Numbered from the stretch's first letter, positions 27,340-36,394 are shown. The stretch is 64,000 bases of DNA from Maridesulfovibrio sp. (GCF_963676065.1 NZ_OY780933.1:310001-374000), one strand, 5' to 3'. A program made the numbers and translations. Notes: a model not told the origin generated them from the letters alone.

Positions 27340-28206
27340 CTAAACCGAACAAATCAACCCCTTCGACAAATTACTCAGTTGCGGCAGAAATGGGGCTGTG
27401 CTGATTTCATGATTCTCGTAATCGAAATATTCAGAATCAGCGTCCGCCGTAACACGGATCGAAATCCCCTTGCCATCGAACAATATCTGCATAGGAACGA
27501 TTTCCTGCTCGCTTTCAGAACACAGGGATTCCCGGCTCTCTGGAATGAAAGCCCGCTCCTGTCCGGAACTGTGGCGAACAGTAATCATACTTAAAGATGT
27601 TCTTATAGCCGCGACATTCCCCAGCCCATCAAACACCAGTGAATTGGAATCGCCGTTAATGCCCACGGCATCATAATCAAAGGCTGTGATCATACCTATC
27701 GGAGTCTTTAAAGGAGTTGGTTCAGCCGGTTCAAGCGAAAGGATTTTGCCCTCACGGCTGAAGCTGATGCCAACGCGAGTTTTAATCTTCCCGGCAGGAC
27801 TCTCGATGCTGACGGTACTCTCCGGCCAGAACGTTATGGACCGCAAGGGACCTTCCTCATAAAAACAAAGACTTATGACCTTGGCAGTAAGTATCCCCAC
27901 CGGGGTATCTATCGTCAACGGATCGGTCAATTGCCCTTCATCTTCCTGCGTCCAGTAACCGGACAGCTTTCCGTTCAGAGGAAAGACACGTTTCAGTTTT
28001 CCGGATTTATAAAACGTTACCATCTCGGCATGAATAATCCCCAGAGGCGTGAAAACGGGAGTCCGTTCCTCCAGCGGCAGATATTTCAATACCCCGTTGC
28101 TATAAGTTTCAACGGGCTGCAATGTCTTGCGGCGCAGATCATCGGTAGTGTGCTGAGCCACAAGTTCACCGGCCTCGGTTGAATAAGTGTGAATTTTAGT
28201 ACTCAT
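27340..28206 (-). CDS. Unrecognised repeat protein translationally coupled to nifV
   Basis: I do not recognise this family. The 288 residues have no signal peptide or membrane segment. They contain at least three copies of a beta-rich unit with the core TP-x-G-I-x-x-A-x (TPLGIIHAEMV, TPVGILTAKVI, TPIGMITAFDY), plus a related SPAGKIKTRVG, each followed by a G-x-L turn. The layout resembles short MORN- or YwqK-like beta repeats. Its ATG overlaps the nifV stop (ATGA, 28203-28206), so it shares the sigma-54-driven nifV transcript. A role in homocitrate supply or cofactor maturation is inference from position only. Confidence 0.75.
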   Translation of the reverse strand: MSTKIHTYSTEAGELVAQHTTDDLRRKTLQPVETYSNGVLKYLPLEERTPVFTPLGIIHAEMVTFYKSGKLKRVFPLNGKLSGYWTQEDEGQLTDPLTIDTPVGILTAKVISLCFYEEGPLRSITFWPESTVSIESPAGKIKTRVGISFSREGKILSLEPAEPTPLKTPIGMITAFDYDAVGINGDSNSLVFDGLGNVAAIRTSLSMITVRHSSGQERAFIPESRESLCSESEQEIVPMQILFDGKGISIRVTADADSEYFDYENHEISTAPFLPQLSNLSKGLICSV

Positions 28207-29309
28207 GAATAAACCTCTTCGTCGTTGAGCTTGATAAATTCGCTGCGGGTCAGGGGACGCTCAAGACGCAGGGAAAGCTGGCGGACGGCCTCCGTCAGAG
28301 TGGACAGGCTGTCTGTGCCGCAATCAATACCGTATTCAGTCAGGGCATTACGCACTGCCGCCCTGCCGCTTTTACCACCCACAGCCATTTTACGGGCCGT
28401 GCCGACTGATTCAGGATCATAAGGTTCAAAAAGTTCCGGCGATTTGCTGAGAGCGTGGGTATGCAGCCCGGATTCACAGGCAAAAATATCAGTGCCTACA
28501 ACTGCTTTTGTTCGTGGAATTGCAACCTTGGATGCGACGCTGACCAGCATACAGGTTTCTTTCAGCACTGTAGTGGAATAACGGGAATTACCTTCACGCA
28601 GGGTCAGCCGGGCCACCAGTTCTTCAGTGGCGGAGATCCCTGCACGCTCACCAATGCCGAGAACGGAACAGTCCGCATAATCGGCTCCGGCTTCAAGAGC
28701 GGTAAAGGAATTAGCCGTAGCCATACCGAAATCGTCATGGCAGTGAACTGCTATATCAATATTCAGCTTAGACCTGAATTTTGTGACCAGCTTTTCCATG
28801 GCAAGCGGAGTCAGTTGCCCGAGAGAATCCGCAAGGCGAACCCTTGAAGCTCCGCATATTTCGGCATGCAGGGCCATGGACAGTGCAAAATCACCATCAG
28901 CGCGGGAGATATCTTCAAGTCCCACGGAAACATACTCAAAACCGCAACTTCTAGCGGTTCTTACTGCGGAGGCAAGCTTACGCAGAATTGCCTGCCTGTC
29001 CGAATCCAGCCTTTTTTCAATATGCAGATCCGAAACAGGGACTCCGATATTAATGCGTTTCAGCCCCAGCGTAGCGGCTGTCTCAATATCCTTCTCCCGG
29101 CAGGGAGACCAGACACTTAATTCAGATTTGCCGCCAAGGGCAAGCGCATGTGATGCAAACAGAGCGAGACCTTCTTGTCCGACCCAGCCCAGCTCGATCT
29201 CATCCACTCCCATATTCATAAGAGAGGATGCGATGCGCTTACGGGTTTCCAGATTAAAGTAGGCCCCGAACAACTGTGCGCCTTCACGCAGGGTGGTATC
29301 GATCAACAT
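28203..29309 (-). CDS. nifV: Homocitrate synthase NifV
   Basis: Condenses acetyl-CoA with 2-oxoglutarate to homocitrate, the organic ligand of FeMo-co. The LeuA-like TIM barrel has the signature IDTTLREGAQLFGAYF at residues 3-18, then DEIELGWVG, and the metal-binding HCHDDFGMATAN, followed by a CSVLGIGERAG stretch typical of this family. The length of 368 suits NifV. The context, divergent from nifH behind a consensus -24/-12 promoter (29351-29366), makes homocitrate more likely than citramalate or isopropylmalate as product. Confidence 0.93.
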   Translation of the reverse strand: MLIDTTLREGAQLFGAYFNLETRKRIASSLMNMGVDEIELGWVGQEGLALFASHALALGGKSELSVWSPCREKDIETAATLGLKRINIGVPVSDLHIEKRLDSDRQAILRKLASAVRTARSCGFEYVSVGLEDISRADGDFALSMALHAEICGASRVRLADSLGQLTPLAMEKLVTKFRSKLNIDIAVHCHDDFGMATANSFTALEAGADYADCSVLGIGERAGISATEELVARLTLREGNSRYSTTVLKETCMLVSVASKVAIPRTKAVVGTDIFACESGLHTHALSKSPELFEPYDPESVGTARKMAVGGKSGRAAVRNALTEYGIDCGTDSLSTLTEAVRQLSLRLERPLTRSEFIKLNDEEVYS

Positions 29310-29350
29310 AGTAATGCTCCAAAATAGTTTTAAAGTTCAAAAAACATAAA

Positions 29351-29366
29351 GCATTTTTAGTGCCAA
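29351..29366 (-). promoter_or_regulatory. Sigma-54 (-24/-12) promoter of nifV
   Basis: On the minus strand the sequence is TTGGCACTAAAAATGC: GG and GC are separated by exactly 10 nt, and TGGCAC-N5-ATGC differs from consensus TGGCAC-N5-TTGC by one base. The GC lies about 41 nt before the nifV start codon, giving a leader of roughly 30 nt. Confidence 0.82.
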
Positions 29367-29441
29367 TTGCCACCATCCTTCTATTTACCTTAATATATAT
29401 AGCTTACTCATAATCCACTCTCCCCACACACAACCTTCAAA

Positions 29442-29498
29442 AATGTATTTTATTACACTTTTGTACATTAATTTCGTATCAATCTACATTTTTTGTAG
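29442..29498. promoter_or_regulatory. AT-rich inverted repeats upstream of nifH
   Basis: AATGTA (29442-29447) and TACATT (29464-29469) form a spaced inverted repeat. CTACA (29484-29488) and TGTAG (29494-29498) form a tighter one. They lie 70-125 nt upstream of the nifH -24/-12 promoter, where an activator would bind. No TGT-N10-ACA NifA site was found by eye. Similar ATGTA/TACAT words precede nifA. Confidence 0.45.
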
Positions 29499-29543
29499 GT
29501 AGGCCAAATCTGCACCTCCTTCATTTTAAATAAATAATTTTAG

Positions 29544-30461
<918 letters not shown>

Positions 30462-30514
30462 TCCTGGCAGCAACCTAACCCATCCCCACACAGCAGAGTA
30501 AGGAGAGAACTAAA

Positions 30515-30862
30515 ATGATGATCATGGTGAGAGCAATCGTAAGACCGGAAAAAGCGGATGATGTACTGGCCGCACTTATGGATAACGGCTACCCCGCTGT
30601 AACTAAATATTCTGTAGCAGGTCGCGGTAAACAGCGCGGCATCAAAATCGGCGAAGTAACCTACGACGAAATCCCCAAAACCATGCTCATGAGCGTGGTC
30701 AAGGCTGAAGATAAAGACTTTGTAATCAACACCATCATGGATGCAGCCCGTTCCGGCGCAAAAGGCGCTTTCGGTGACGGTAAGATATTCGTAACCGACG
30801 TAGAAGATGTCTACACCATCAGCTCCGGCATCAATGAAGCGGCCCCGGCAGAGGAGGCTTAG
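30515..30862 (+). CDS. nifI1: Nitrogen regulatory PII-like protein NifI1
   Basis: One of the two PII-family subunits encoded between nifH and nifD in methanogens and several anaerobic bacteria. With NifI2 it forms a complex that binds NifDK and stops its activity when ammonium is present, and is released by 2-oxoglutarate and ATP. The PII fold shows as MVRAIVRPEKADDVLAALMDNG, then RGKQRGIKIGEV at the T-loop, and GAFGDGKIFVTDVEDVYTI at the nucleotide site. The length of 115 fits. A close ribosome site (AGGAGAG) precedes the ATG. Confidence 0.93.
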   Translation: MMIMVRAIVRPEKADDVLAALMDNGYPAVTKYSVAGRGKQRGIKIGEVTYDEIPKTMLMSVVKAEDKDFVINTIMDAARSGAKGAFGDGKIFVTDVEDVYTISSGINEAAPAEEA

Positions 30863-30863
30863 C

Positions 30864-31238
30864 ATGAAGGAAGTCATCGCAGTTGTGCGGATGGACATGA
30901 TGAACCGCACCAAAACAGCTCTCACCGAAGCAGGCATAGACGCTTTCTTCGCACATGAAGCTCAGGGACGCGGGAAAGGCTTTATAAACCCGGCAGTTAT
31001 TGAAGGAATTGAATCCGGATATGAAGAAGCTGCCGCTGTCCTTGGCGAAAAAGGTAAACTCTATCCCAAACGAATCCTCACCGCAGTTGTTCCTGAAGAA
31101 TCAGTGGATGCAATTGTTGAAAAGATTATCGAAGTCAACAAATCCGGTAAACCCGGCGACGGCAAGATCTTCGTCTGCCCCATAGGCGACGCAGTAAGGG
31201 TCAGAACTGGCGAAACAGGCGCAAAATCCATCGCCTAA
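30864..31238 (+). CDS. nifI2: Nitrogen regulatory PII-like protein NifI2
   Basis: Partner of NifI1 in post-translational control of nitrogenase. It reads MKEVIAVVRMDMMNRTKTALTEAGI at the start, has the longer T-loop region typical of NifI2 (about residues 37-65, GRGKGFINPAVIEGIESGYEE), and ends with KPGDGKIFVCPIGDAVRVRTGE. I chose the ATG at 30864, one base after the nifI1 stop codon and behind GAGGAGG; the frame upstream overlaps nifI1. At 124 residues it suits the family. Translation is probably coupled to nifI1. Confidence 0.93.
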   Translation: MKEVIAVVRMDMMNRTKTALTEAGIDAFFAHEAQGRGKGFINPAVIEGIESGYEEAAAVLGEKGKLYPKRILTAVVPEESVDAIVEKIIEVNKSGKPGDGKIFVCPIGDAVRVRTGETGAKSIA

Positions 31239-31259
31239 CCACTCAAGGAGAGAGAAATC

Positions 31260-32894
31260 ATGAGTAAGACTAAAGTGGTGCAGTGGGACCCGGCGGACAT
31301 CAAGGAAGAACTTCTTAAGAAGTATCCGCCCAAAGTAGCCCGTAAGCGCGCCAAACAGATAATGATCAATGAAGCGACTGAAAGCGAAGCTCCGCCGGAA
31401 ATAGTCGCCAACGTAAGAACCATTCCCGGTATCATCACCATGCGCGGCTGTACCTACGCAGGTTGTAAGGGCGTTATCATGGGCCCCACCCGCGACATCG
31501 TGAACATCACCCACGGCCCCATCGGCTGCGGATTCTACTCCTGGCTGACCCGCCGTAACCAGACTTCTGCCGGCCCGGATGGTGATAACTATATGCCCTA
31601 CTGCTTCTCCACAGACATGCAGGATCAGGACATCATCTTCGGCGGTGAAAAGAAACTCGAAGCAGCAATTCAGGAAGCATACGATATTTTTCATCCCAAA
31701 GGTATCTGTATCTTCTCCACCTGCCCGGTAGGTCTGATCGGTGATGATGTTCATGCCGTAGCAAGAAAGATGAAAGAAAAACTCGGCGACTGCAACGTAT
31801 TTGGCTTCTCCTGTGAAGGCTACAAGGGTGTATCCCAGTCCGCCGGTCACCATATTGCGAATAACCAGGTTTTCACCCACCTTGTTGGCGAAAACAAAGA
31901 GCCCCGCACCGAAGAATATAAGATCAACCTTCTCGGTGAGTACAACATCGGTGGTGACGGTTTCGAGATTGACCGTGTGCTTAAAAAATGCGGCATCACA
32001 AACATCGCAACCTTCTCCGGTAACTCAACTTACGACCAGTTCGCTTCAGCACAGCATGCAGACCTGAGCTGTGTAATGTGTCACCGCTCCATCAACTACG
32101 TGGCTGACATGCTGGAAACCAAATACGGTATTCCCTGGATCAAAGTTAACTTTATCGGCGCGGAAGCAACCGCCAAGTCCCTGCGCAAGATAGCGAAATA
32201 CTTCGGCGACAAAAAACTTATCGACAAAGTCGAAGCAGTTATCGCCGAGGAAATGCCTGAAGTTGAAAGCGTTGCCAAAGACGTGCGTTCACGCACCGAA
32301 GGCAAGACTGCGATGCTCTTCGTCGGTGGATCACGCGCTCACCATTATCAGGAACTGTTCAACGAAATGGGCATGAAAACCCTTTCAGCCGGTTACGAAT
32401 TCGGTCACCGCGATGACTACGAAGGACGTAGCGTTATCCCGGACATCAAAGTTGATGCGGACTCCAGAAACATCGAAGAAATCGAAGTTGAAGCAGATCC
32501 AGAACTTTACAAACCGCGTAAGACCGAAGCTGAAATTAAAGCTCTTGAAGACGCAGGATACGAGTTCAAACATTATGACGGCCTGAACCCCGACATGGAC
32601 AAAGGCACCATCATTATTGACGACCTGAACCAGTACGAAGCTGAAAAACTGGTGGAAATCCTCAAGCCTGACCTTTTCTGCGCAGGTATCAAGGAAAAAT
32701 TCTCCATCCAGAAGCTGGGCGTACCCATGAAACAGCTGCACAGCTATGACTCTGGCGGACCATACGCCGGTTTCAAAGGTGCGATCAACTTCTACAAAGA
32801 AATCGACCGCCTCGTGGGCAGCAAGGTCTGGAGCTACATGAAGGCCCCCTGGCAGGAAAACCCGGAACTGACAGCAACGTTTGTCTGGGAATAG
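31260..32894 (+). CDS. nifD: Nitrogenase MoFe protein alpha chain NifD
   Basis: Carries FeMo-co and half of the P-cluster. P-cluster ligands are in RGCTYAGCKG (C64 is the first), PIGCGFYSW and STCPVGLIGDD. The FeMo-co cysteine lies in CVMCHRSINY and the FeMo-co histidine in KQLHSYDSGGPYAGF near the end. At 544 residues it is longer than Azotobacter-type chains. An extra segment of about 50 residues near 390-440 (acidic, VEADPELYKPRKTEAE) resembles the insertion in clostridial and methanogen (group III) NifD. Context with nifI1/nifI2 agrees. A molybdenum rather than vanadium or iron-only enzyme is indicated because no anfG/vnfG follows. Confidence 0.97.
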   Translation: MSKTKVVQWDPADIKEELLKKYPPKVARKRAKQIMINEATESEAPPEIVANVRTIPGIITMRGCTYAGCKGVIMGPTRDIVNITHGPIGCGFYSWLTRRNQTSAGPDGDNYMPYCFSTDMQDQDIIFGGEKKLEAAIQEAYDIFHPKGICIFSTCPVGLIGDDVHAVARKMKEKLGDCNVFGFSCEGYKGVSQSAGHHIANNQVFTHLVGENKEPRTEEYKINLLGEYNIGGDGFEIDRVLKKCGITNIATFSGNSTYDQFASAQHADLSCVMCHRSINYVADMLETKYGIPWIKVNFIGAEATAKSLRKIAKYFGDKKLIDKVEAVIAEEMPEVESVAKDVRSRTEGKTAMLFVGGSRAHHYQELFNEMGMKTLSAGYEFGHRDDYEGRSVIPDIKVDADSRNIEEIEVEADPELYKPRKTEAEIKALEDAGYEFKHYDGLNPDMDKGTIIIDDLNQYEAEKLVEILKPDLFCAGIKEKFSIQKLGVPMKQLHSYDSGGPYAGFKGAINFYKEIDRLVGSKVWSYMKAPWQENPELTATFVWE

Positions 32895-32912
32895 CAGAGA
32901 AGGAGATACGAA

Positions 32913-34286
32913 ATGTTACTCAGACACACACCCACAGAAATATCGGATCGTAAGACACTGGTCATCAACCCGGCTAAAACTTGTCAGCCTATCGGTGCAA
33001 TGTATGCCGCACTGGGCATCAAGGGCTGCCTGCCCCATTCACATGGTTCACAGGGCTGCTGCGCCTACCACAGGTCCATGCTGACCAGACATTATAAAGA
33101 ACCTGTATCCGCCGCGACCAGTTCCTTTACTGAAGGCGCATCCGTTTTCGGCGGTCAGGCCAACCTCATTCAGGCCATCAACAATATCTTCTCGGTTTAT
33201 GAGCCGGAAGTGATAGCCGTTCACACAACCTGCCTTTCCGAAACTATCGGTGACGACTTGAAACAGATCATCACCAAGGCAACCAAGGAAGGCAAGATAC
33301 CGGAAGGTAAGACCGTTTTCGGCGCACCGACCCCCAGTTATGTGGGTTCACACGTCACCGGTTTCTCCAACATGGTTAAGGCCATGGCCCAGCTCGCTGA
33401 GCCTACTTCTGAAAAGAACGGCAAAGTCAATATTATTCCCGGTTGGGTAGAACCCAGCGACATGGAAGAGATTAAACGTCTTTGCTCCATGATCGGCGTG
33501 GACATCACCATGTTTCCGGATACCTCCGGCGTACTTAACGGCCCCCTGAGCGGCGAATACAAGATGTTCCCCGACGGCGGCGTAACCATCAAGGAACTCA
33601 AGGAAGCCGGACAGGCTACCGGTACCATCGCCCTCGGTGAATGGTGTTCCGCAGACGGCGCACGCTGGCTTGATTCCAAACACAAAGTACCCTGTACCGT
33701 ATTGGATATGCCCTTCGGCCTGAAAGCAACCGACCGTTTCATTGATGTGCTGCGTACCGTAGCAGGTGCTTCAATCCCTGACAGCATCTCTTACGAACGC
33801 GGACAGCTGGTAGACATGATCTCTGACATGCACCAGTACTTCTACGGCAAAAAGGTCGCCATTTACGGTGATCCTGACCAGCTCATCTCCATGGTGGAAT
33901 TCCTCCGCTCCATCGATATGTGCCCGGTCTACGTCGTTACCGGTACTCCCGGCAAGAAGTTCGAAAAACGCATCAAAGAACTCACTGCCGACATGCCTTA
34001 CGAAGTTAAGGTCAAAGCTAAAGGCGACATGTTCCTTCTGCATCAGTGGATCAAAAACGAGCCTGTCGACCTGCTCATGGGTAACTCCTACGGCAAGTAT
34101 ATCGCCCGTGATGAAGACATCCCGTTCCTGCGTTGGGGCTTCCCCATCACTGACCGTCAGGGACACCAGTACTTCCCCACCGTGGGATACAAAGGCGGTC
34201 TCCGTCTGCTCGAAAAAATCCTCGGACTGTTGCTGGATCGCAAAGATCGCGACTCCCCCGAAGAAACATTTGAACTCGTACTTTAA
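32913..34286 (+). CDS. nifK: Nitrogenase MoFe protein beta chain NifK
   Basis: Pairs with NifD. The P-cluster cysteines are C24, C49 (in HGSQGCCAY) and C107 (AVHTTCLSE). The chain is 457 residues, lacking the N-terminal extension of about 50 residues found in Azotobacter NifK, which again fits the group III type. The gene follows nifD after 18 nt with AAGGAG before the ATG. A perfect 12-bp inverted repeat (34298-34328) lies directly after its stop codon and may separate expression of the structural genes from those downstream. Confidence 0.97.
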   Translation: MLLRHTPTEISDRKTLVINPAKTCQPIGAMYAALGIKGCLPHSHGSQGCCAYHRSMLTRHYKEPVSAATSSFTEGASVFGGQANLIQAINNIFSVYEPEVIAVHTTCLSETIGDDLKQIITKATKEGKIPEGKTVFGAPTPSYVGSHVTGFSNMVKAMAQLAEPTSEKNGKVNIIPGWVEPSDMEEIKRLCSMIGVDITMFPDTSGVLNGPLSGEYKMFPDGGVTIKELKEAGQATGTIALGEWCSADGARWLDSKHKVPCTVLDMPFGLKATDRFIDVLRTVAGASIPDSISYERGQLVDMISDMHQYFYGKKVAIYGDPDQLISMVEFLRSIDMCPVYVVTGTPGKKFEKRIKELTADMPYEVKVKAKGDMFLLHQWIKNEPVDLLMGNSYGKYIARDEDIPFLRWGFPITDRQGHQYFPTVGYKGGLRLLEKILGLLLDRKDRDSPEETFELVL

Positions 34287-34297
34287 TCTCTACCTCA

Positions 34298-34328
34298 TCC
34301 CCTGCGGCATTCCCTTTGCCGCAGGGGA
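34298..34328 (+). repeat. Intercistronic hairpin after nifK
   Basis: TCCCCTGCGGCA (34298-34309) and TGCCGCAGGGGA (34317-34328) form a perfect 12-bp stem with a 7-nt loop. No T-run follows, so it is not a standard terminator. It could protect the 3' end of the nifHI1I2DK transcript or cause partial termination, which would give high structural and low assembly protein levels. Confidence 0.7.
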
Positions 34329-34343
34329 AATACGGAGCACCCA

Positions 34344-35477
34344 ATGACCACTTCCACCACTTCACATCCCTGTTTCGGCCCCTCTGCCCGCGCATCTGCA
34401 GGCCGGATTCACCTTCAGGTCGCTCCGAAATTTTTTGCCCGCACCCGCTTCGCCACTGAGACAAAACTCCCCGCAGCCATGATGCCCGAAGAGGCCTTTG
34501 CAATGTTGGAAGAAAAGATCAATTCCGGCGAAAAAATCAAAGTAGTCGGTATCACCGGTCCCGGTGATCCGCTGGCGGATTTCGAGACCACCTACCGGAC
34601 CCTGAAAATGGTCCGCGACGCATACCCAAGCATTGTTTTATGCCTGACCACCCTGGGCATCGGCGGTTCAAAGTATGCCGAAAAGCTGGCCGAATTAAAA
34701 ATTTCCCACATCACTGTTTTGGTGGATGCGGTGGATTCTACAAACGCCGAAAAGATCTATGCGTGGATTCGCCCGTCAACCAAAAACATTCCCCTGCCTG
34801 AAGCCTGCGAAATGCTCGTTAAAGAACAGGCGGCATCCATAAAAGCCTTCAAGAAGGCAGGTATCACCGTCAAGGTCAACACAACCATTTATCCTGAAAA
34901 CGTTGCTCAGATAGAAAACATCGCGCTTACGGTGAAAAATCTGGGGGCGGATATCATGGGACTTCCTTTCTTCATTCCTGAAAAGGACAGCGACCTTTCA
35001 GTCGTCGACAACGAAGATGTGGCCTCCGCCCGTGAACTGGCTGCAAAGCATATTGAACTCATGGAGCCGTGGCTCAAATGCGGGGCATCCATCGCACTGG
35101 AATCACCGATATCAAGTACCCTGCCAAAACCTAGCAAGAACCGCCCGAACGTGGCGGTGGCAAGCTCCAGCGGCATGGATATCGACCTGCATCTGGGCCA
35201 CGCCCATAAAATTTTGATCTACGGTCCCCGCGAAGACGGCCTTGCCTGTCTGCTGGAAACACGGCAGGCCCCGGAACCCGGCGGAGGGGAATCCCGCTGG
35301 GAAAAACTGGCCGGAATCCTCGATGATTGTTTCGTGCTGCTTTGCGCCGCAGCCGGGGAAAACCCTAAAAAAATTCTGGCCGCCAATGGCATCAGAACCA
35401 TCGTTTCTGAAGAAAACGTTGAGGGCACGGTCGATGTTCTCTACGGCGGCGGCAAAAAAGGCAAGTGCAAGAAATAG
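34344..35477 (+). CDS. NifB paralogue without radical-SAM cysteines, fused to a NifX/NafY domain
   Basis: Aligns without gaps to the genuine NifB of this cluster (39239-40510) over the first 37 residues: HPCF, GR(I/V)HL and VAPK are kept. The CxxxCxxC cysteines (C30, C34, C37 of NifB) are F30, T34 and A37 here, C19 is A19, and the ExRPG motif and later CxxC are gone. About 10 residues are missing just after the motif. The barrel continues with GITGPGDP and ITVKVNTTIYPEN. Residues 268-377 are a NifX/NafY-type cofactor-binding domain (DIDLHLGHAHKI). It cannot bind the SAM cluster in the known way. A carrier or scaffold for NifB-co/FeMo-co precursors is the likeliest role, since no separate nifX is present; this is inference. 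Confidence 0.85.
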   Translation: MTTSTTSHPCFGPSARASAGRIHLQVAPKFFARTRFATETKLPAAMMPEEAFAMLEEKINSGEKIKVVGITGPGDPLADFETTYRTLKMVRDAYPSIVLCLTTLGIGGSKYAEKLAELKISHITVLVDAVDSTNAEKIYAWIRPSTKNIPLPEACEMLVKEQAASIKAFKKAGITVKVNTTIYPENVAQIENIALTVKNLGADIMGLPFFIPEKDSDLSVVDNEDVASARELAAKHIELMEPWLKCGASIALESPISSTLPKPSKNRPNVAVASSSGMDIDLHLGHAHKILIYGPREDGLACLLETRQAPEPGGGESRWEKLAGILDDCFVLLCAAAGENPKKILAANGIRTIVSEENVEGTVDVLYGGGKKGKCKK

Positions 35478-35555
35478 AAACCAACTGTGCCTCTACATGC
35501 GGCAAGGCTTTTTTATAAAAGGCTTAAAGCGACCAAAGGCAAAAGGAGAGAGAAT

Positions 35556-35858
35556 ATGGCTACCCCCGAAAGAATGATTGTTTGTTGTCAGAGTTTCCGC
35601 GCTGCGGGTGAACCCAAAGGCATCTGCCACAAGCAGACCGACGGCTATCTGCAATACATTGAAGAAGAGATCATCGACCGAGGCATAGACGCTCTTGTGG
35701 TGGCCACCAGCTGTTTAAAACAGTGTGATAACGGCCCTATCCTCGTTGTACAGCCCGAAAACTGGTGGTTCAAGGGTGTGGATTCTGAAGAAAAAATTGA
35801 TGAAATCCTCGACGGCCTGGAAGACGGCGAACCCTGCGCAGACTACCTGCTTGAATAA
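35556..35858 (+). CDS. Thioredoxin-like [2Fe-2S] ferredoxin of the nif cluster
   Basis: A 100-residue protein with the cysteine pattern of thioredoxin-fold [2Fe-2S] ferredoxins: MIVCCQSF near residue 10, GICHK near 24, and SCLKQCDNGP near 53-58. Relatives (2FeCpFd of Clostridium pasteurianum; nif-linked FdIV types) are found in nif clusters and bind the MoFe protein. I took the ATG at 35556, preceded by AGGAGAG; the frame extends upstream without such a site. It probably takes part in electron transfer or cofactor assembly, between the NifB paralogue and nifE. Confidence 0.88.
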   Translation: MATPERMIVCCQSFRAAGEPKGICHKQTDGYLQYIEEEIIDRGIDALVVATSCLKQCDNGPILVVQPENWWFKGVDSEEKIDEILDGLEDGEPCADYLLE

Positions 35859-35923
35859 TTAACCGAGACACTCATATTTCGAAATTCCCGCATCTGAATT
35901 TTGAAAAACCATAGAGGGAGCAT

Positions 35924-36379
35924 ATGCCGACCACTGTTCACATCCGAAACGCCAACTCTGCTGATCTGGTTCCAATGACCGATCTGCTGAACTCGCTCTT
36001 CTCAATTGAGAAAGACTTTTCAGCGGATGGAAGCAGACAGATGAAAGGACTCAGAATGCTGCTAGGCAACCCCCGTGCACGCATTCTTGTTGCGGAAGAA
36101 CATGATGAAGTGGTCGGTATGTGCACCGGTCAGATAGTAATCTCAACAGCGGAAGGAGGCCCGTCAATCCTCGTAGAAGACGTGGTTGTCCGTTCCGACA
36201 GACAAGGGGAGGGAATAGGTTCCATGCTCATGGAAGCCATCCTCGGATTCGCAGTAGAAAATAGAGCAACACGGCTGCAATTACTTGCAGACTGCGAAAA
36301 CACCCCGGCCCTTAAATTTTACAATAAAATCGGCTGGAACAAGACCAGCATGATCTGCCTTCGTAAAACGAACGCATAG
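35924..36379 (+). CDS. GNAT-family N-acetyltransferase in the nif operon
   Basis: A single GNAT domain of 151 residues. The beta4-alpha3 acetyl-CoA motif is VEDVVVRSDRQGEGIGSMLMEAIL, which contains the Q/RxxGxG/A loop, and KFYNKIGWNKTSM forms the usual C-terminal part. It has its own ribosome site (AGGGAG) and lies 65 nt after the ferredoxin and 15 nt before nifE, in the same direction, so it is probably expressed under nitrogen-fixing conditions. The target, whether protein, amino acid or amine, is unknown; I know no standard nif role for such an enzyme. Confidence 0.87.
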   Translation: MPTTVHIRNANSADLVPMTDLLNSLFSIEKDFSADGSRQMKGLRMLLGNPRARILVAEEHDEVVGMCTGQIVISTAEGGPSILVEDVVVRSDRQGEGIGSMLMEAILGFAVENRATRLQLLADCENTPALKFYNKIGWNKTSMICLRKTNA

Positions 36380-36394
36380 CAACGGAGCAAAGCA

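Noticed and set aside
31101..31880. A 259-codon open frame antisense to nifI2 and nifD
   Set aside because: The opposite strand encodes well-conserved nif proteins, and this frame reads as a reverse-complement shadow with no recognisable motif.
34420..34490. Frameshift hiding a CxxxCxxC motif in the NifB paralogue
   Set aside because: The two other forward frames across the motif region contain at most one cysteine, and flanking residues align without gaps in the used frame.
34344..35477. NifB paralogue as a second active NifB
   Set aside because: All three radical-SAM cysteines and the ExRPG motif are missing, so the known chemistry cannot take place.
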